A stretch of 63,437 nt of DNA from a virus. Both the position numbers and the translations under genes were made by a program. How positions within the stretch are numbered: the stretch's first letter is position 1; every line of letters begins with the position of its first letter. The notes under the pieces were generated by a model. That model saw only the letters and a program-made list of their open reading frames with translations, was not told the DNA's origin and ran no database searches. The stretch covers positions 1-63,437 of IMG/VR virus record IMGVR_UViG_3300028925_005942; one strand, 5' to 3'. Below, piece by piece: positions 21,441-32,256 of the stretch.

Positions 21441-23725
21441 TGAGTAAAAAACAAATTGGAGGGTATCCAGACCCTCAAGCATCACGAGAAGAGAAGCTAG
21501 AAAATAGTTATGGAGTAGATTATTTTAAAAGAATGTATGGCGAATGGTCTAATGATGAATCAGGTGATGGTTCTCATTCTTCTAAAAACCAGAGATACAA
21601 TAAATGTAGAGAGTATTCCTCAGGAATGCAATCTGTAGAACCATATAAAGAATTGCTAGGAGCTACTGGTGACTCTTCATACTTAAATCTTAACTGGGAG
21701 ATAGTTCCTATCATACCTAAATTCGTTGATGTTATTGTAGGAGGACTTACTAATCAAGAGTATAAAATTAAATGTACTTCTATTGATAAGGTATCTCAAG
21801 ATAAACGCTCTGAAGATAAATTAAAGAAACTCACTAACATGGAGTTGAAGGGGTTTGCTAATGAGATTTCAGGAATGACAGGTATTCCTTTCGATAGAGG
21901 AGTTGAAGACTTGCCAGAAGATGACGCTGCACTTGACCTTTATATGCAATTAGAATACAAACAAGCTGTAGAAATTGCAATGGAAGAAGGTATTGAACTT
22001 GCTTTCTATTTGAATGATTGGGAGGAAATTAAAAAGAGAGTTACTAGAGATATTATTGATATTAATATGGGAGGAACGAAAACATCTGTAGAAGATGGTC
22101 AATTAAGAATAAGATATGTAGACCCTGCAAATCTTATTACATCACACTCTACAAGTCCTGACTTTAACAATATACAACATGCAGGAGAGATAACATACAT
22201 GACTATACAGGAGTTAAAAAAACTAGCAGGAGATACCTTTACTGAAGACGAGTACAATGAAATAGGTAGAAATAATCTTGGTAAGTTTGGTAATGCTAAG
22301 TCAGTAGGTAATAGTCAAGATATATACAATGGCTATGACACAGGCGTATACGATACATTTAAGATAGCAGTATTGGATGGTGTATTTAAGTCTACTGATG
22401 CATTACACTACGAAAAGAAGTCTAATAAATTCGGAGGGTATTCTATTAATAAAAAGAAAACTGGATACAAAGCTCCAAAGAAACCTACATATAAAAGAGA
22501 GCAGATTAAAACTCATGTAGAGAATATATATAAGGGGAGTTGGATTATAGGTACTAACTCTATATATGATTACGGACTAGCAACAAATATACTAAGACCT
22601 AAGTCTAATCTTTCTAGAGTTATACTACCTTACTCTTTATATTCTCCTAATATGAGAAACATGAATAGCAAGGGATTGGTAGAAAGAATGATTCCTTTTG
22701 CTGACCAGATACAACTGTGTCATCTTAAGCTACAACACTTAATGGCTAAATCTAAACCAAAAGGAGCTGCCATTGAATTAGGGGCTATTGAAAATGTAGG
22801 TAAGGGAGATGGAGGTACATTTACTCCTATCGAAGTTCAAGACATCTATCAACAAACAGGTAATCTTTACTATAGAGCTCAATCAGATGATGGGGCTCCA
22901 ACTCAAGTTAATCCAATACAGGAGCTAGGAGGAGGTATAGGAGGTGCTTTACAAGAAATCATTGCTATATACCAATACAACATGCAGATGATAAGAGATG
23001 TTACTGGTATCAATGAAGTGAGAGATGCATCACAACCAGATAAAGAATCTTTAGTAGGTGTTAATAAGATGGCTTTACTTGCATCTAACAATGCAACGAG
23101 ATGGATTAATCAAGCTGTACTATCTATTACTCAGGGAACAGCAACTAGTATTGCCCTAAGAGTTAGTGACTTAGTTAAATACAAAGGAACGTATAAAGGA
23201 TATGTAAGAGCTATTGGTGAATTTAATATGAAGACTATTGAAGTAAGTAAAGATGTTACTATGGCTGACTATGGTATTATGATTGAACCATTACCAGACG
23301 AGGAAGAGAGAGCATTACTAGAAGGTAATATTCAAATGTCTATTCAGCAAGGAGCACTTAGATTAGAAGATGCTATTCTAGTTAGAGGTATTAAAAATAC
23401 TAAACTAGCAAATCAAATGTTAATACTTAGGAGAAAGAAGTACGCTACAGAACAGACTGAAACAGCTAATGCTAATGCTCAAGCTAATGCTCAACAGCAA
23501 CAGCAATCAATAGCAGCTAAGTCTGAATCTGATTCTCAATTAAAGCAAATGGATGCTCAAATTGATATGCAGAGAATGGAAGCTGAATATGAAATGAAAG
23601 AAAGATTTGCTCAAGCAGAGCACGAAAGAAAATTAAAAGAATTAGAATATGGTGGTTCAATAAAATCAGACCACATTGAATTATCTCAGGATGATTCAGA
23701 CCTAGTAAGAAATAGTGTTGCATAA
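21440..23725 (+). CDS. portal protein
   Basis: 761 residues directly after terminase. The middle has WIIGTNSIYDYGLAT, PYSLYSPN and ITGINEVRDAS..DKE, as in phage portals, and a long glutamine/alanine- and glutamate-rich coiled tail (630-720) typical of portal C-terminal barrels. Twelve copies would form the DNA gate at one capsid vertex. It is followed by a separate promoter and the scaffold and capsid genes. Confidence 0.85.
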   Translation: MSKKQIGGYPDPQASREEKLENSYGVDYFKRMYGEWSNDESGDGSHSSKNQRYNKCREYSSGMQSVEPYKELLGATGDSSYLNLNWEIVPIIPKFVDVIVGGLTNQEYKIKCTSIDKVSQDKRSEDKLKKLTNMELKGFANEISGMTGIPFDRGVEDLPEDDAALDLYMQLEYKQAVEIAMEEGIELAFYLNDWEEIKKRVTRDIIDINMGGTKTSVEDGQLRIRYVDPANLITSHSTSPDFNNIQHAGEITYMTIQELKKLAGDTFTEDEYNEIGRNNLGKFGNAKSVGNSQDIYNGYDTGVYDTFKIAVLDGVFKSTDALHYEKKSNKFGGYSINKKKTGYKAPKKPTYKREQIKTHVENIYKGSWIIGTNSIYDYGLATNILRPKSNLSRVILPYSLYSPNMRNMNSKGLVERMIPFADQIQLCHLKLQHLMAKSKPKGAAIELGAIENVGKGDGGTFTPIEVQDIYQQTGNLYYRAQSDDGAPTQVNPIQELGGGIGGALQEIIAIYQYNMQMIRDVTGINEVRDASQPDKESLVGVNKMALLASNNATRWINQAVLSITQGTATSIALRVSDLVKYKGTYKGYVRAIGEFNMKTIEVSKDVTMADYGIMIEPLPDEEERALLEGNIQMSIQQGALRLEDAILVRGIKNTKLANQMLILRRKKYATEQTETANANAQANAQQQQQSIAAKSESDSQLKQMDAQIDMQRMEAEYEMKERFAQAEHERKLKELEYGGSIKSDHIELSQDDSDLVRNSVA

Positions 23726-23754
23726 AATATGTAGGTATTCTAAATATTTTTTAC

Positions 23755-23762
23755 TATATTTG
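23755..23762 (+). promoter_or_regulatory. -7 box for scaffold/capsid
   Basis: TATATTTG upstream of the ATG at 23796, in a 70-base intergenic region. Confidence 0.7.
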
Positions 23763-23795
23763 TATTAATTAAACTTAAAATTAAATTTAAACACA

Positions 23796-24860
23796 ATGTC
23801 AAATAACAGATTTGAAGAGTTAGCTGCAAAAAGCATGGGGATGGATATCGCAGAAGAAGTAGCTCAGGAGGAGACTCCTACACAAGAAACCCAAACAGTT
23901 GAAACAACTACGGAAGAAGTTCCAGAAGTGAATGCAACTGAAGATAGTTCTTTGAAAGAAGATATTACTAATGAAACAGGTGACGAATCAAGTCCTGCTC
24001 CAGAAGTTAGTTTTGAATCCCTATTAGGCGAAAAGTCAGAAGGGAAATACGAAACTTATGAGCAGATTGAAGAAGCGCTTAATTCAGCTAAAGGCAGTTC
24101 AGTAAGTTTTGCTAACGAACAGATAGAAAAACTAAATGAGTATGTTGCTAAAGGCGGGAATGTTTCTGAGTATCTAAGGACTCAAACGGCTAACTATGAA
24201 GAGATGGATGAATCAAGTGTTGTCAAGGCATCAATGAGGTTTAATAACCCCGACCTAGATAATGAAGATATTGATTTATTATTTCAAGATAAGTACAAGC
24301 TAGATGAGGACGAATATACGGATAGTGAAATTAGATTGTCTAAGATTAAATTAAAGCAAGCGTCAAAAATTGCTAAATCTGAACTTATGAAATTTCAAAA
24401 AGAAAACGCAACTCCACAAAATTTTCAAGATGCCGAAGCCGATAAGGTTAAGCTAGAGAATGATGCCAGACAATGGTCTGCAAAGGTTGATGATTCTATT
24501 AAGGAATTTAAAAGTGTTGACTTTGAGATTAACAATAAAGGAGAAACATTTTCTTTTGAGTTAAATGAAAAGGCATTAGATACTGTTTCGCACTCCACCA
24601 AGAATTTAGGCGAATTCTGGAATAGGTATGTTAACGAGGATGGAAGTGAAAATATCACTAAACTAGCTCGTGACATGGCATCTCTAGATAATTTAGATTC
24701 TATCGTTAGGAATGCTTATGCTCAAGGAGCTTCAGGAGGGAAAGAAGATGTCATTAAAGATATCACAAATCCATCTTACAGCCCTGAGAACAGAGGTGAT
24801 TCTGACAAACCTCTTTCTATGGATGCGCAAATTGCTGCTGAACTTAGAAAGAATATGTAA
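23796..24860 (+). CDS. capsid scaffold-like protein
   Basis: 354 residues. The first 70 are acidic and threonine/glutamate-rich, likely disordered. The rest is helical and charged (ITKLARDMASLDNLDSIV, then DKPLSMDAQIAAELRKN). Position between portal and major capsid, composition and lack of a folded domain fit a scaffold, but no protease site or homologue was confirmed. Confidence 0.7.
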   Translation: MSNNRFEELAAKSMGMDIAEEVAQEETPTQETQTVETTTEEVPEVNATEDSSLKEDITNETGDESSPAPEVSFESLLGEKSEGKYETYEQIEEALNSAKGSSVSFANEQIEKLNEYVAKGGNVSEYLRTQTANYEEMDESSVVKASMRFNNPDLDNEDIDLLFQDKYKLDEDEYTDSEIRLSKIKLKQASKIAKSELMKFQKENATPQNFQDAEADKVKLENDARQWSAKVDDSIKEFKSVDFEINNKGETFSFELNEKALDTVSHSTKNLGEFWNRYVNEDGSENITKLARDMASLDNLDSIVRNAYAQGASGGKEDVIKDITNPSYSPENRGDSDKPLSMDAQIAAELRKNM

Positions 24861-24887
24861 TAATATTAATGCTAAAAAAATAAAAAA

Positions 24888-26255
24888 ATGGCTTATACTA
24901 CAACTCCTGGAATTCCAAGTGCTTTTCAGGTCGCTTCAAGCGAAAATTATGTATCTACACTAAACATTCACCAACCAGAGGTTGCTGAGGATTTCGTGCA
25001 AAGATATGGAGACCAATCTTTAATGGGTTTCTTAGATGCTGTCGGGGCAATGTCTCCAGTTTCACAAAGAAAATTCGAACATTATGAGGATGATTTCTTA
25101 CACCAAAACTTTACTGCTGCCGCTGTAACAATTGCTGCTGCTGGTACTTCAATTACAATGGCTGCTGCTTTTTCATCTACTGGTATTGCGGCTGGTTCAT
25201 ATTTCTTAAGACTTGGGGATATCGTTCAGAACAAATTCGGAGAGATTGCATTATGTACTGTTCGTAGTGCAACTAACGGAACTGCAACATTAGTTCCTTA
25301 TAAGAATGCTGCATGGACTGCAATGGCTGCTGCTGATGTTTATATCATTATCGGTAATGAGCACGAAGAAGGTACTGGTCAACCAGCTGGAATTACTCCA
25401 ACTGCTAACCACTACGAGAACTATACAATGATTATGAAAGACTCTTTCCAAGTTACTGGTTCAGAGGCTACTAATAAAGTATGGTTCAAAGTAAATGATG
25501 CTGCTACTGGTAAATCTGGTTACTTATGGTACTTAAAAGGTGAAGGAGATACTTACAAGCGTTTTAACAACTACTGTGAGACTCAAATGCTTTTAGGTCA
25601 AGTTGCTACAAATACTGTATTACCAGGAACAATTGGTTCAGGAGGTATTTCAGGGACTGAAGGTCTTGTTGACTTCATGAGAAGTGGAAATGTTCAGACT
25701 TATACTGCTGGTACATTTGGTCTTACTCAGTTTGACGCAATGATTAAGAAGTTAGATGCTGCAAAAGGAGCTAAAGAAAATACTATCTGGGCTGGTATTG
25801 ACTTGTCAATGGATATTGATGATTCAATCGCTATTATGGCTGGTATGGCTGCTGGAGGAATTCAGTATGGAGCTTTTAATGGAAACAAAGAATTAGCTGT
25901 TGCTTTTGGATTTAATTCTTTCACTAGAGGTGGTTACACTTTCCATAAGAAAATCTATGATGCTTTAAGTTACTCTCCAATGATGGGTGCTACTGGTTTT
26001 GATTATACTGGAATGGGATTAGTTATTCCTGGTGATTCTGGAAGAGATGCTAAAACTAGAGAAGCTATTCCTTCTTTAAGAGTTCGTTATAAAGAAGCTG
26101 GAGGTTACTCAAGAAAGATGGAGCACTGGTTAACAGGTTCTGCTGGATTAGCTAACCCTACTACTGACGTGGATGAGTTAAGATGTCACTACAGAACTGA
26201 AAGAGGTTTTGAAGGATTTGCAAACAATAGATTCGCACTAATTGAATTAGCGTAG
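24888..26255 (+). CDS. major capsid protein
   Basis: 455 residues following the scaffold-like gene. It has the alanine/glycine-rich composition and an LMGFLDAVGAMSPVSQRKFEHYEDD start seen in HK97-type shells; the length is in the usual range. A strong promoter region before scaffold and a terminator just after (26275) agree with very high expression. No capsid fold can be proven by eye. Confidence 0.8.
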   Translation: MAYTTTPGIPSAFQVASSENYVSTLNIHQPEVAEDFVQRYGDQSLMGFLDAVGAMSPVSQRKFEHYEDDFLHQNFTAAAVTIAAAGTSITMAAAFSSTGIAAGSYFLRLGDIVQNKFGEIALCTVRSATNGTATLVPYKNAAWTAMAAADVYIIIGNEHEEGTGQPAGITPTANHYENYTMIMKDSFQVTGSEATNKVWFKVNDAATGKSGYLWYLKGEGDTYKRFNNYCETQMLLGQVATNTVLPGTIGSGGISGTEGLVDFMRSGNVQTYTAGTFGLTQFDAMIKKLDAAKGAKENTIWAGIDLSMDIDDSIAIMAGMAAGGIQYGAFNGNKELAVAFGFNSFTRGGYTFHKKIYDALSYSPMMGATGFDYTGMGLVIPGDSGRDAKTREAIPSLRVRYKEAGGYSRKMEHWLTGSAGLANPTTDVDELRCHYRTERGFEGFANNRFALIELA

Positions 26256-26274
26256 TTTCTACACAATAATAGAG

Positions 26275-26307
26275 AGGGAGGATTTGTCTCCTCCCTTTCT
26301 TTTTTAT
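26275..26307 (+). terminator. terminator after capsid gene
   Basis: AGGGAGGA, loop TTTGTC, TCCTCCCT, then TTCTTTTTT. Would keep capsid expression separate from the following gene. Confidence 0.85.
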
Positions 26308-26325
26308 TAATTAAATTTTAAAAAA

Positions 26326-27150
26326 ATGACAAACAAAAAAAGAAAGCCAGTTGTTTTTCAACTGACGAGAAGGAACGAAAGACCTTCTATTACAGGACAA
26401 AATTATCCTGTAAGTCATAGAATCCCATCTGAAGATGAGGTGTATGACGAAGAAACAGGAAGAAATAGAATGATTAGGTATGCGATTGGTGAACAATCTA
26501 TATACTTAGACGAACAAACATCTGACAATCCTGTATTAGGAGATATCGTTTTCGAAAATGGTATCTTAGTAGTACAATACCAACAAGTAACATTAAGAGA
26601 ATTTCTTCAAGCTTCTAATTGGAATAAATCAAATCCAGATAGAATGACTACTAAGCGTATTATTTATGATGCTTTAGATGGAGAGGTAGACGCTCAGAAG
26701 AATCTTGAAAATCTTGAGGTGGAATTCCATGCGATGGAGTTACTAATGGAGATGGATGCTCAAAAGATGATTGGGTACGCTAGAGCTCTTGGAGTTAATG
26801 TGGATAGAAGTATGTATGAGATTAAGCACGACATGATGGTTATGTCTAAAAATCAACCTCAACTATTCTTAGATGAAATTGCTAATCCAAAAACAGAAAG
26901 AATGCAGGTAATTTTAGAGGCTGAAGACGAAAGAGTCATTGTTGTTAACACAGCAAAGAGACAAGTATTCTGGGGATTCGGAGCTAAAGAAGTTATTACA
27001 ACAGTACCTGTCGGAATAGACCCTAAAGACCATTTTGTAGATTATACATTTGGAGAGGAAGGTCAAGAAGTATTTAAGAAAATAAAGAAAGTATTAGCTG
27101 GAGAAGTTGCACCAACTAAAGAAAAAGTAAAAGCTACAAGTAAAGCGTAG
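26326..27150 (+). CDS. structural protein after capsid (unknown)
   Basis: 274 residues, soluble, mixed alpha/beta, ends in a lysine-rich tail (KVLAGEVAPTKEKVKATSKA). The QVTLREFLQASNWNKSNPDR and KRQVFWGFGAKEVITTVPVG segments suggest a fold I cannot name. Position suggests a head-associated or completion protein. Confidence 0.6.
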   Translation: MTNKKRKPVVFQLTRRNERPSITGQNYPVSHRIPSEDEVYDEETGRNRMIRYAIGEQSIYLDEQTSDNPVLGDIVFENGILVVQYQQVTLREFLQASNWNKSNPDRMTTKRIIYDALDGEVDAQKNLENLEVEFHAMELLMEMDAQKMIGYARALGVNVDRSMYEIKHDMMVMSKNQPQLFLDEIANPKTERMQVILEAEDERVIVVNTAKRQVFWGFGAKEVITTVPVGIDPKDHFVDYTFGEEGQEVFKKIKKVLAGEVAPTKEKVKATSKA

Positions 27151-27180
27151 TAATATCTTATATTTTTAATTTGTTTTAGA

Positions 27181-27210
27181 GGGGGTATGTTTATTCATAT
27201 CCCCTTTTTT
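27181..27210 (+). terminator. terminator
   Basis: GGGGGTATG, loop TTTATT, CATATCCCC, then TTTTTT. One G-U pair. Just before the next promoter at 27228. Confidence 0.85.
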
Positions 27211-27227
27211 ATATAGATAAATTTCAC

Positions 27228-27235
27228 TATATTTG
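27228..27235 (+). promoter_or_regulatory. -7 box for fibre gene
   Basis: TATATTTG, 24 bases before the ATG at 27259. Confidence 0.7.
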
Positions 27236-27258
27236 TATGATTAAAAATTATATAAATT

Positions 27259-30200
27259 ATGATTACTAGTTTAAAACTGGAAGAAGTACATATCCATGCC
27301 TATGATAATTCTTTTGCAACTGATGCTGAAATGCACGGGGGAATTGTGTTTAAATTTGATAATACTAATTATCAAAATAATGGCATTAGCATAACATTAG
27401 AAGATGCATCAGGAAATCTTGTGAGTGCAACGTCTATCTCTTCCTCTGTCACGGGAACTACATTTAATGCTTTCTTTGGTAAGCATAATACTTCTTCAAC
27501 GAATGACAGGCTTTTACCTGGGACTTATACGGCAATTTTTTCTAGTTCAGTAGAATCGACAAGTATGACACATAGATTCTACATTCCTAATAAGACTCAA
27601 TTAGCTGATACATACTACGGGGTTGGTAACGCTTCTATAAAATATATAATAGGTTATGACGCTGTAAATACAACTTGTACAGCGGAAGTTGTATTCCCTA
27701 CAAGTACAGGTATAACTTGGGTTTATGATACGTGGGAAGTTAAGGATGCTGATACTGGATTAATTAGTGCTCCTTCACCTATTGCTGGTTCTGGTGGGGT
27801 AGGTTCAAATACACCATGGTTTCCTATAGAAACTGTTACAACTATAACAGACACTAAATGGGAGGTTCAGAGATTTAGCAATGTTACTGGTAATCCAGCT
27901 CTTGATAATGTATTTGTTTATCAAGATTTTGGATGGGAAGATATATTTGACGCTACAACATGTGGTCTTCCTGTTGTGTGCAGTGAACCTCAGTTTACAA
28001 TATTAAGTACTGGAGATGTTTCTGCCGCAAATGCTAGTGATGGAACGGCTAATATACAAGCAACTTATGCGCAACCAGTTACTTCAACTAATCTTCTATT
28101 CACAGTTACAGGTACGGCTGGAAATGCTTTAAGTCAAAATTATTCTTCTACTTTTCTTGTGTCAGGAACATCTCCTAATTTTCCTATTGAGTATTTAACA
28201 GGATTATACGAAGGAACATATCTAGTTACATGTATAGATGAGAACGGATGTCATACCTCTAGTTCTTTTACAATAGTTGCTATGCCTGTATGGGCATGTA
28301 CAATAAATATGTATCCAATGGAAGCTCCTGGATGTGATTCTACAATGCTTATCGTTGACATCAATACTCACTACGCAGGAACATCTACTTATGAGGTTAT
28401 ATGGACTAACGATGCAGGAACTGTACTTCAAAGTAATGTATATCCTGGTCAACCAGCAAATAATTCTGATTTCTATACAACATTCGTTACTGGAAACTTT
28501 ACTGTGACTGTTAATTTACTTGATTCTCCTTGTATAGGAGTTACTGAAACTTATACTTTTATGCATCCAGTTATCCCTTCTTTTTCTGGAAATCTTATTA
28601 AGACAGATGAAACTATAGCGGGGGCTAATGACGGTACGGCAGAAGTAATAGCTGCACCATCTGGAACAACCTATTTATGGTCTAATGGGGAGACTACATC
28701 GGCAATAACAAATTTAGGCCCTGGGTTATATTCAGTAGCATGTACATGGGGAGGAGGAAAATGTACTGAAGGGTGGTCATTCGAGATTTTAGAGGGAAAA
28801 GCTTATCCAGATGTAGATAATTTAGATATTTGCCTAAATCTAAATACAGGGATGTTTGAATTCACAGATAATAATCATTATATTAGTAATGTACCTGCTC
28901 CATACATAATCTCGATAAATATAGAGCATTCTAATGGAACTACTGCTTATTCAGGGGTATCAGATATAATTATAGATAATCTTGATGCTTCACTCAGAAC
29001 GTATGATTACACTAACCAGTTAGGAGAGAATTTTACTATACCTATTCCTCAGTATAGCGCAAATGATTATATTGATGATATTTATAAAATAACTTTTGAT
29101 TGGAATTTTGAAGGAACATCAATATCACAAGACTCTAAGGTTGTTTATCTTAACGCTTCAGACTTAGATTTATATAACGACTTAACGATAGATGCTACAT
29201 TAACATATAGTTGTGATGGAGATATTGAGAGTAATGATATGACTGACTATAATATATCTACCACTCCATATGCATTTACAAGAACGCATGAATTATTTTC
29301 TCAGTTATCTGCTGGGTCTGCATTAGTATCTACAAGTAATGCTTTTGTAGCTTATGATTTATATTCTGGAGGATGGAGTAATATGATTACTACAGATATA
29401 GTATGGACAGTACCTCCAATCATATCTTCTCCACATAGTTTCTCTGGAGTTTGTTTCAAAAAAACAATCACAGGGTCTGATACGGAATCAGTGAACTGTA
29501 ATATAGACCCATGCGTTATAAATCAATTCATGAAGAACATTAAGAAAAGATATGATGATTCTGTATGTGATAGAGATATAATAAATATAAAGAAAAATAA
29601 AGCTAAATATCAAAGAGCAATAGAGCTAATGGTATTATATAGTACTGGAGATGACTCTCAATGTGGAAGTGATTTTCAAGAGTTATGGGATATACTAGAA
29701 ATAGCTAACCTAGATGATATAACATCATTAAGCTGCTGTGGAGACCCTACGGTCAATAACTCTATGATTGCAGACGGCTCACCTTACTTTTCATCAATAT
29801 CTTGTGATACTGGAGGGGGAGGAACTTATGGGGACGGAGATTCAGGAGGTGGTGGCGGTGGTGGTGGTGGTGGCGGCGGCGGTGGTGGTGGTGGTGGTGG
29901 TGGAGCTTTATGCCCTTGTGATTCTGATACTCCAATGTGGGGTGACGCTGCTCAGATGGCAGGAGATTACGTTGTAGGAGAATCTGTTTGGATTCAAGCT
30001 ACTGATGTTTCAGGAACTATTATGGACTTATGCTTTGAATTATACGAAGTTCCAGGTGGAGGATTTAATACAAATGGCACTGAGGGGGAGAGTCCTTTTG
30101 ATGATGGAGGGGCTTATTGGAATTTCCAACCATGCGGATATAGCAATTCTCTAATATGGGGTTGTACTGACCTTACTTCAGATAACTACGACCCATTAGC

Positions 30201-32256
30201 TACTTTTAATGATGGTTCTTGTATAGCTCCAGTTTGGGGTTGTACTGACCCGCTAGCAGTTAACTATATTGCTGGAGCAGATTTGGATGATGGTTCTTGT
30301 TCTTATGTTTCAGGTTGTGCGACAGGTACTCCTTCTTGGATACAGACAGACCCCCCTCTGAGTCATTACTCTCCTTATGGAGGTGAGTTCGCAGAAGATT
30401 CTACTGGGGGAATTTGGATGTGCGGAAGAAATGCTTGTGGGGCAAGTATGCATGCCTTAAAACTCGCTAAATGGAATACAACTACAGCTTTATGGGAAAA
30501 TCCCTTAGCTATGTGTGATGCGATTGACAACAGTGTGTTTCCATATGCTTCTATGGTTTTTGATAGCAACGATAATATATATGTACAGTATGGAAATTTA
30601 GTTCATAAATATACTGGCTCTTTAGCTGGCGGTGGTACTTGGACTGACATAACTGATGGAACTGATAAACCTTATAATTGGTATCAAAATCACATGAGTG
30701 TTGATTCGTCAGATAATATATATCAAAGTGACATATTGAAATGTATGAAATGGAACGGTACTTCTTGGACTAAAATACTAGAATACGGAGTCGGTAATGG
30801 CATAGGTGACATTAATAATATATGTGAACGTATGCTATGGATTGGTACAGACTTATACATGATTGTTAAAATCGCTGCGGTAGGGGTTAGGTTAGCAAAA
30901 TACAATGGTACTGTATGGAGTCTTGTTGGAGGTGATACTGGAACTAATCTAGGGGGGACAATAAACAGACAGACTACTGACTTAACAAAGGATAGCAATA
31001 ACAATATATATATTATAGGTGTTACGGCAAATGCAAGTATTGCTAGTAATGCGCAATTAACCGTAGCTAAATGGGATGGTAGTTCTTGGTCTATGCTAAA
31101 CTCAACCAATGATTTAATGACACCTACTCAGTATCTATATGATGGTGGTGTTTATGTATGTAAAGAAAGAGTTAGTATTAAGATAACAAGTACTGATGTA
31201 TTAGTAGCAGGTTTTGTTGACAATGGAAGAGATTTAGAGGTGAGGCAGTTAGATTTAAACGCAGGTACATTACAATGGGAATATCTTACTCCTACTGCTT
31301 CCTCTGTCATGACTACTACTCTTGCTGCTATAGTTTTTGTAGATAGTAGTGATGGGATTTGGGTGAAAGGTAATTATCAAGCTACAGTTAATACCTTCTT
31401 CTTAGACCCTTGTGTTCCTGTTCAACCTCCGCCACCTCCTGAACCGTGTACTGGGGTTACACTTATTCCAGATGTTGCCTTTGAGACGAGATTAGACGCA
31501 TATGGCATTGGGAATGGAATTATTGATGGTCAAGTTGAAGATATTTGTTATGTTGACAAAATAAATGTGAATAATTCAGATGGACTAATGTATTGTATTC
31601 CTGGAGATATATTAACCTTATCAGGGATAGAAGATTTTACAGCTTTAAAGGAGTTACTTTGTTTTGCTCATCCCTTGACGGCTGTAGGAGGTGTAGATTT
31701 AACTCAAAATATTTTATTAGAAGTAATAGATTTTCAGTGGACAGGCTTCACTTCTATAGATTTATCTACTTTATCAAACTTATGGAATTTTCTGAAAGCG
31801 GGAGCTGCTTCGGGTTGTGCAGGTTGGCCAGCATCAGACATGAATACGCTAACTTCAATAACATTACCAACGGCAGGAGTATTAACACAATTAATGCTTT
31901 CTTACCAGCCACTAACCAATAGCTCTATAATTAATCTTCCTCTTCAAACGTCTCTTGAAAATCTCTACCTTTATAATAACACAGGAATTACAACTCTTGA
32001 TTTAACTCTTAATACCGCTCTAAAGCTTATACGAGTTTATGGTTGCGGTCTTACTTCTTTAACTATAGGTAATAATATAGATTTAGCGGTTCTTGCTACT
32101 AATACTACTAGTGGGCTTAAGAGATTTAAAGCAACTGCAAATGACGCTAATTTAATAATACACGTAGGGAATGCTGCTGGTAGGGTAGCTCTTGCTCAAT
32201 CATTATTTACAGTGGCTAATGGAAGTATATCACCTGGAACAACTTTTGCAATATAA
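27259..32256 (+). CDS. large fibre/adhesin with SprB-like, propeller-like and leucine-rich domains
   Basis: 1665 residues. Domains in order: a start of Ig-like strands; two SprB-type repeats (SDGTANIQATYA..., then ANDGTAEVIAAPSG, YLWSNGETTSAITNLGPGLY); a cysteine-containing helical module (about 755-845); a polyglycine linker (863-882); two calcium-type repeats with GCTD...DGSC (about 970-1020); a region of KW(N/D)G(T/S)SW repeats that look like propeller blades (about 1050-1370); a C-terminal leucine-rich domain (FETRLDAYGIGNGIIDG, then TALKELL). These types are common in surface adhesins of Bacteroidetes hosts. Likely binds the host surface during infection. Confidence 0.75.
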   Translation: MITSLKLEEVHIHAYDNSFATDAEMHGGIVFKFDNTNYQNNGISITLEDASGNLVSATSISSSVTGTTFNAFFGKHNTSSTNDRLLPGTYTAIFSSSVESTSMTHRFYIPNKTQLADTYYGVGNASIKYIIGYDAVNTTCTAEVVFPTSTGITWVYDTWEVKDADTGLISAPSPIAGSGGVGSNTPWFPIETVTTITDTKWEVQRFSNVTGNPALDNVFVYQDFGWEDIFDATTCGLPVVCSEPQFTILSTGDVSAANASDGTANIQATYAQPVTSTNLLFTVTGTAGNALSQNYSSTFLVSGTSPNFPIEYLTGLYEGTYLVTCIDENGCHTSSSFTIVAMPVWACTINMYPMEAPGCDSTMLIVDINTHYAGTSTYEVIWTNDAGTVLQSNVYPGQPANNSDFYTTFVTGNFTVTVNLLDSPCIGVTETYTFMHPVIPSFSGNLIKTDETIAGANDGTAEVIAAPSGTTYLWSNGETTSAITNLGPGLYSVACTWGGGKCTEGWSFEILEGKAYPDVDNLDICLNLNTGMFEFTDNNHYISNVPAPYIISINIEHSNGTTAYSGVSDIIIDNLDASLRTYDYTNQLGENFTIPIPQYSANDYIDDIYKITFDWNFEGTSISQDSKVVYLNASDLDLYNDLTIDATLTYSCDGDIESNDMTDYNISTTPYAFTRTHELFSQLSAGSALVSTSNAFVAYDLYSGGWSNMITTDIVWTVPPIISSPHSFSGVCFKKTITGSDTESVNCNIDPCVINQFMKNIKKRYDDSVCDRDIINIKKNKAKYQRAIELMVLYSTGDDSQCGSDFQELWDILEIANLDDITSLSCCGDPTVNNSMIADGSPYFSSISCDTGGGGTYGDGDSGGGGGGGGGGGGGGGGGGGGALCPCDSDTPMWGDAAQMAGDYVVGESVWIQATDVSGTIMDLCFELYEVPGGGFNTNGTEGESPFDDGGAYWNFQPCGYSNSLIWGCTDLTSDNYDPLATFNDGSCIAPVWGCTDPLAVNYIAGADLDDGSCSYVSGCATGTPSWIQTDPPLSHYSPYGGEFAEDSTGGIWMCGRNACGASMHALKLAKWNTTTALWENPLAMCDAIDNSVFPYASMVFDSNDNIYVQYGNLVHKYTGSLAGGGTWTDITDGTDKPYNWYQNHMSVDSSDNIYQSDILKCMKWNGTSWTKILEYGVGNGIGDINNICERMLWIGTDLYMIVKIAAVGVRLAKYNGTVWSLVGGDTGTNLGGTINRQTTDLTKDSNNNIYIIGVTANASIASNAQLTVAKWDGSSWSMLNSTNDLMTPTQYLYDGGVYVCKERVSIKITSTDVLVAGFVDNGRDLEVRQLDLNAGTLQWEYLTPTASSVMTTTLAAIVFVDSSDGIWVKGNYQATVNTFFLDPCVPVQPPPPPEPCTGVTLIPDVAFETRLDAYGIGNGIIDGQVEDICYVDKINVNNSDGLMYCIPGDILTLSGIEDFTALKELLCFAHPLTAVGGVDLTQNILLEVIDFQWTGFTSIDLSTLSNLWNFLKAGAASGCAGWPASDMNTLTSITLPTAGVLTQLMLSYQPLTNSSIINLPLQTSLENLYLYNNTGITTLDLTLNTALKLIRVYGCGLTSLTIGNNIDLAVLATNTTSGLKRFKATANDANLIIHVGNAAGRVALAQSLFTVANGSISPGTTFAI
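29845..29904 (+). repeat. polyglycine-encoding GGN run (20 codons)
   Basis: Twenty consecutive glycine codons, mostly GGT with some GGC/GGA, in-frame. It forms a flexible linker; triplet changes in copy number would alter only linker length. Confidence 0.9.

Noticed and set aside
29845-29904. GGN run as a CRISPR or tandem-repeat array
   Set aside because: It is a simple in-frame glycine codon run with no spacers.
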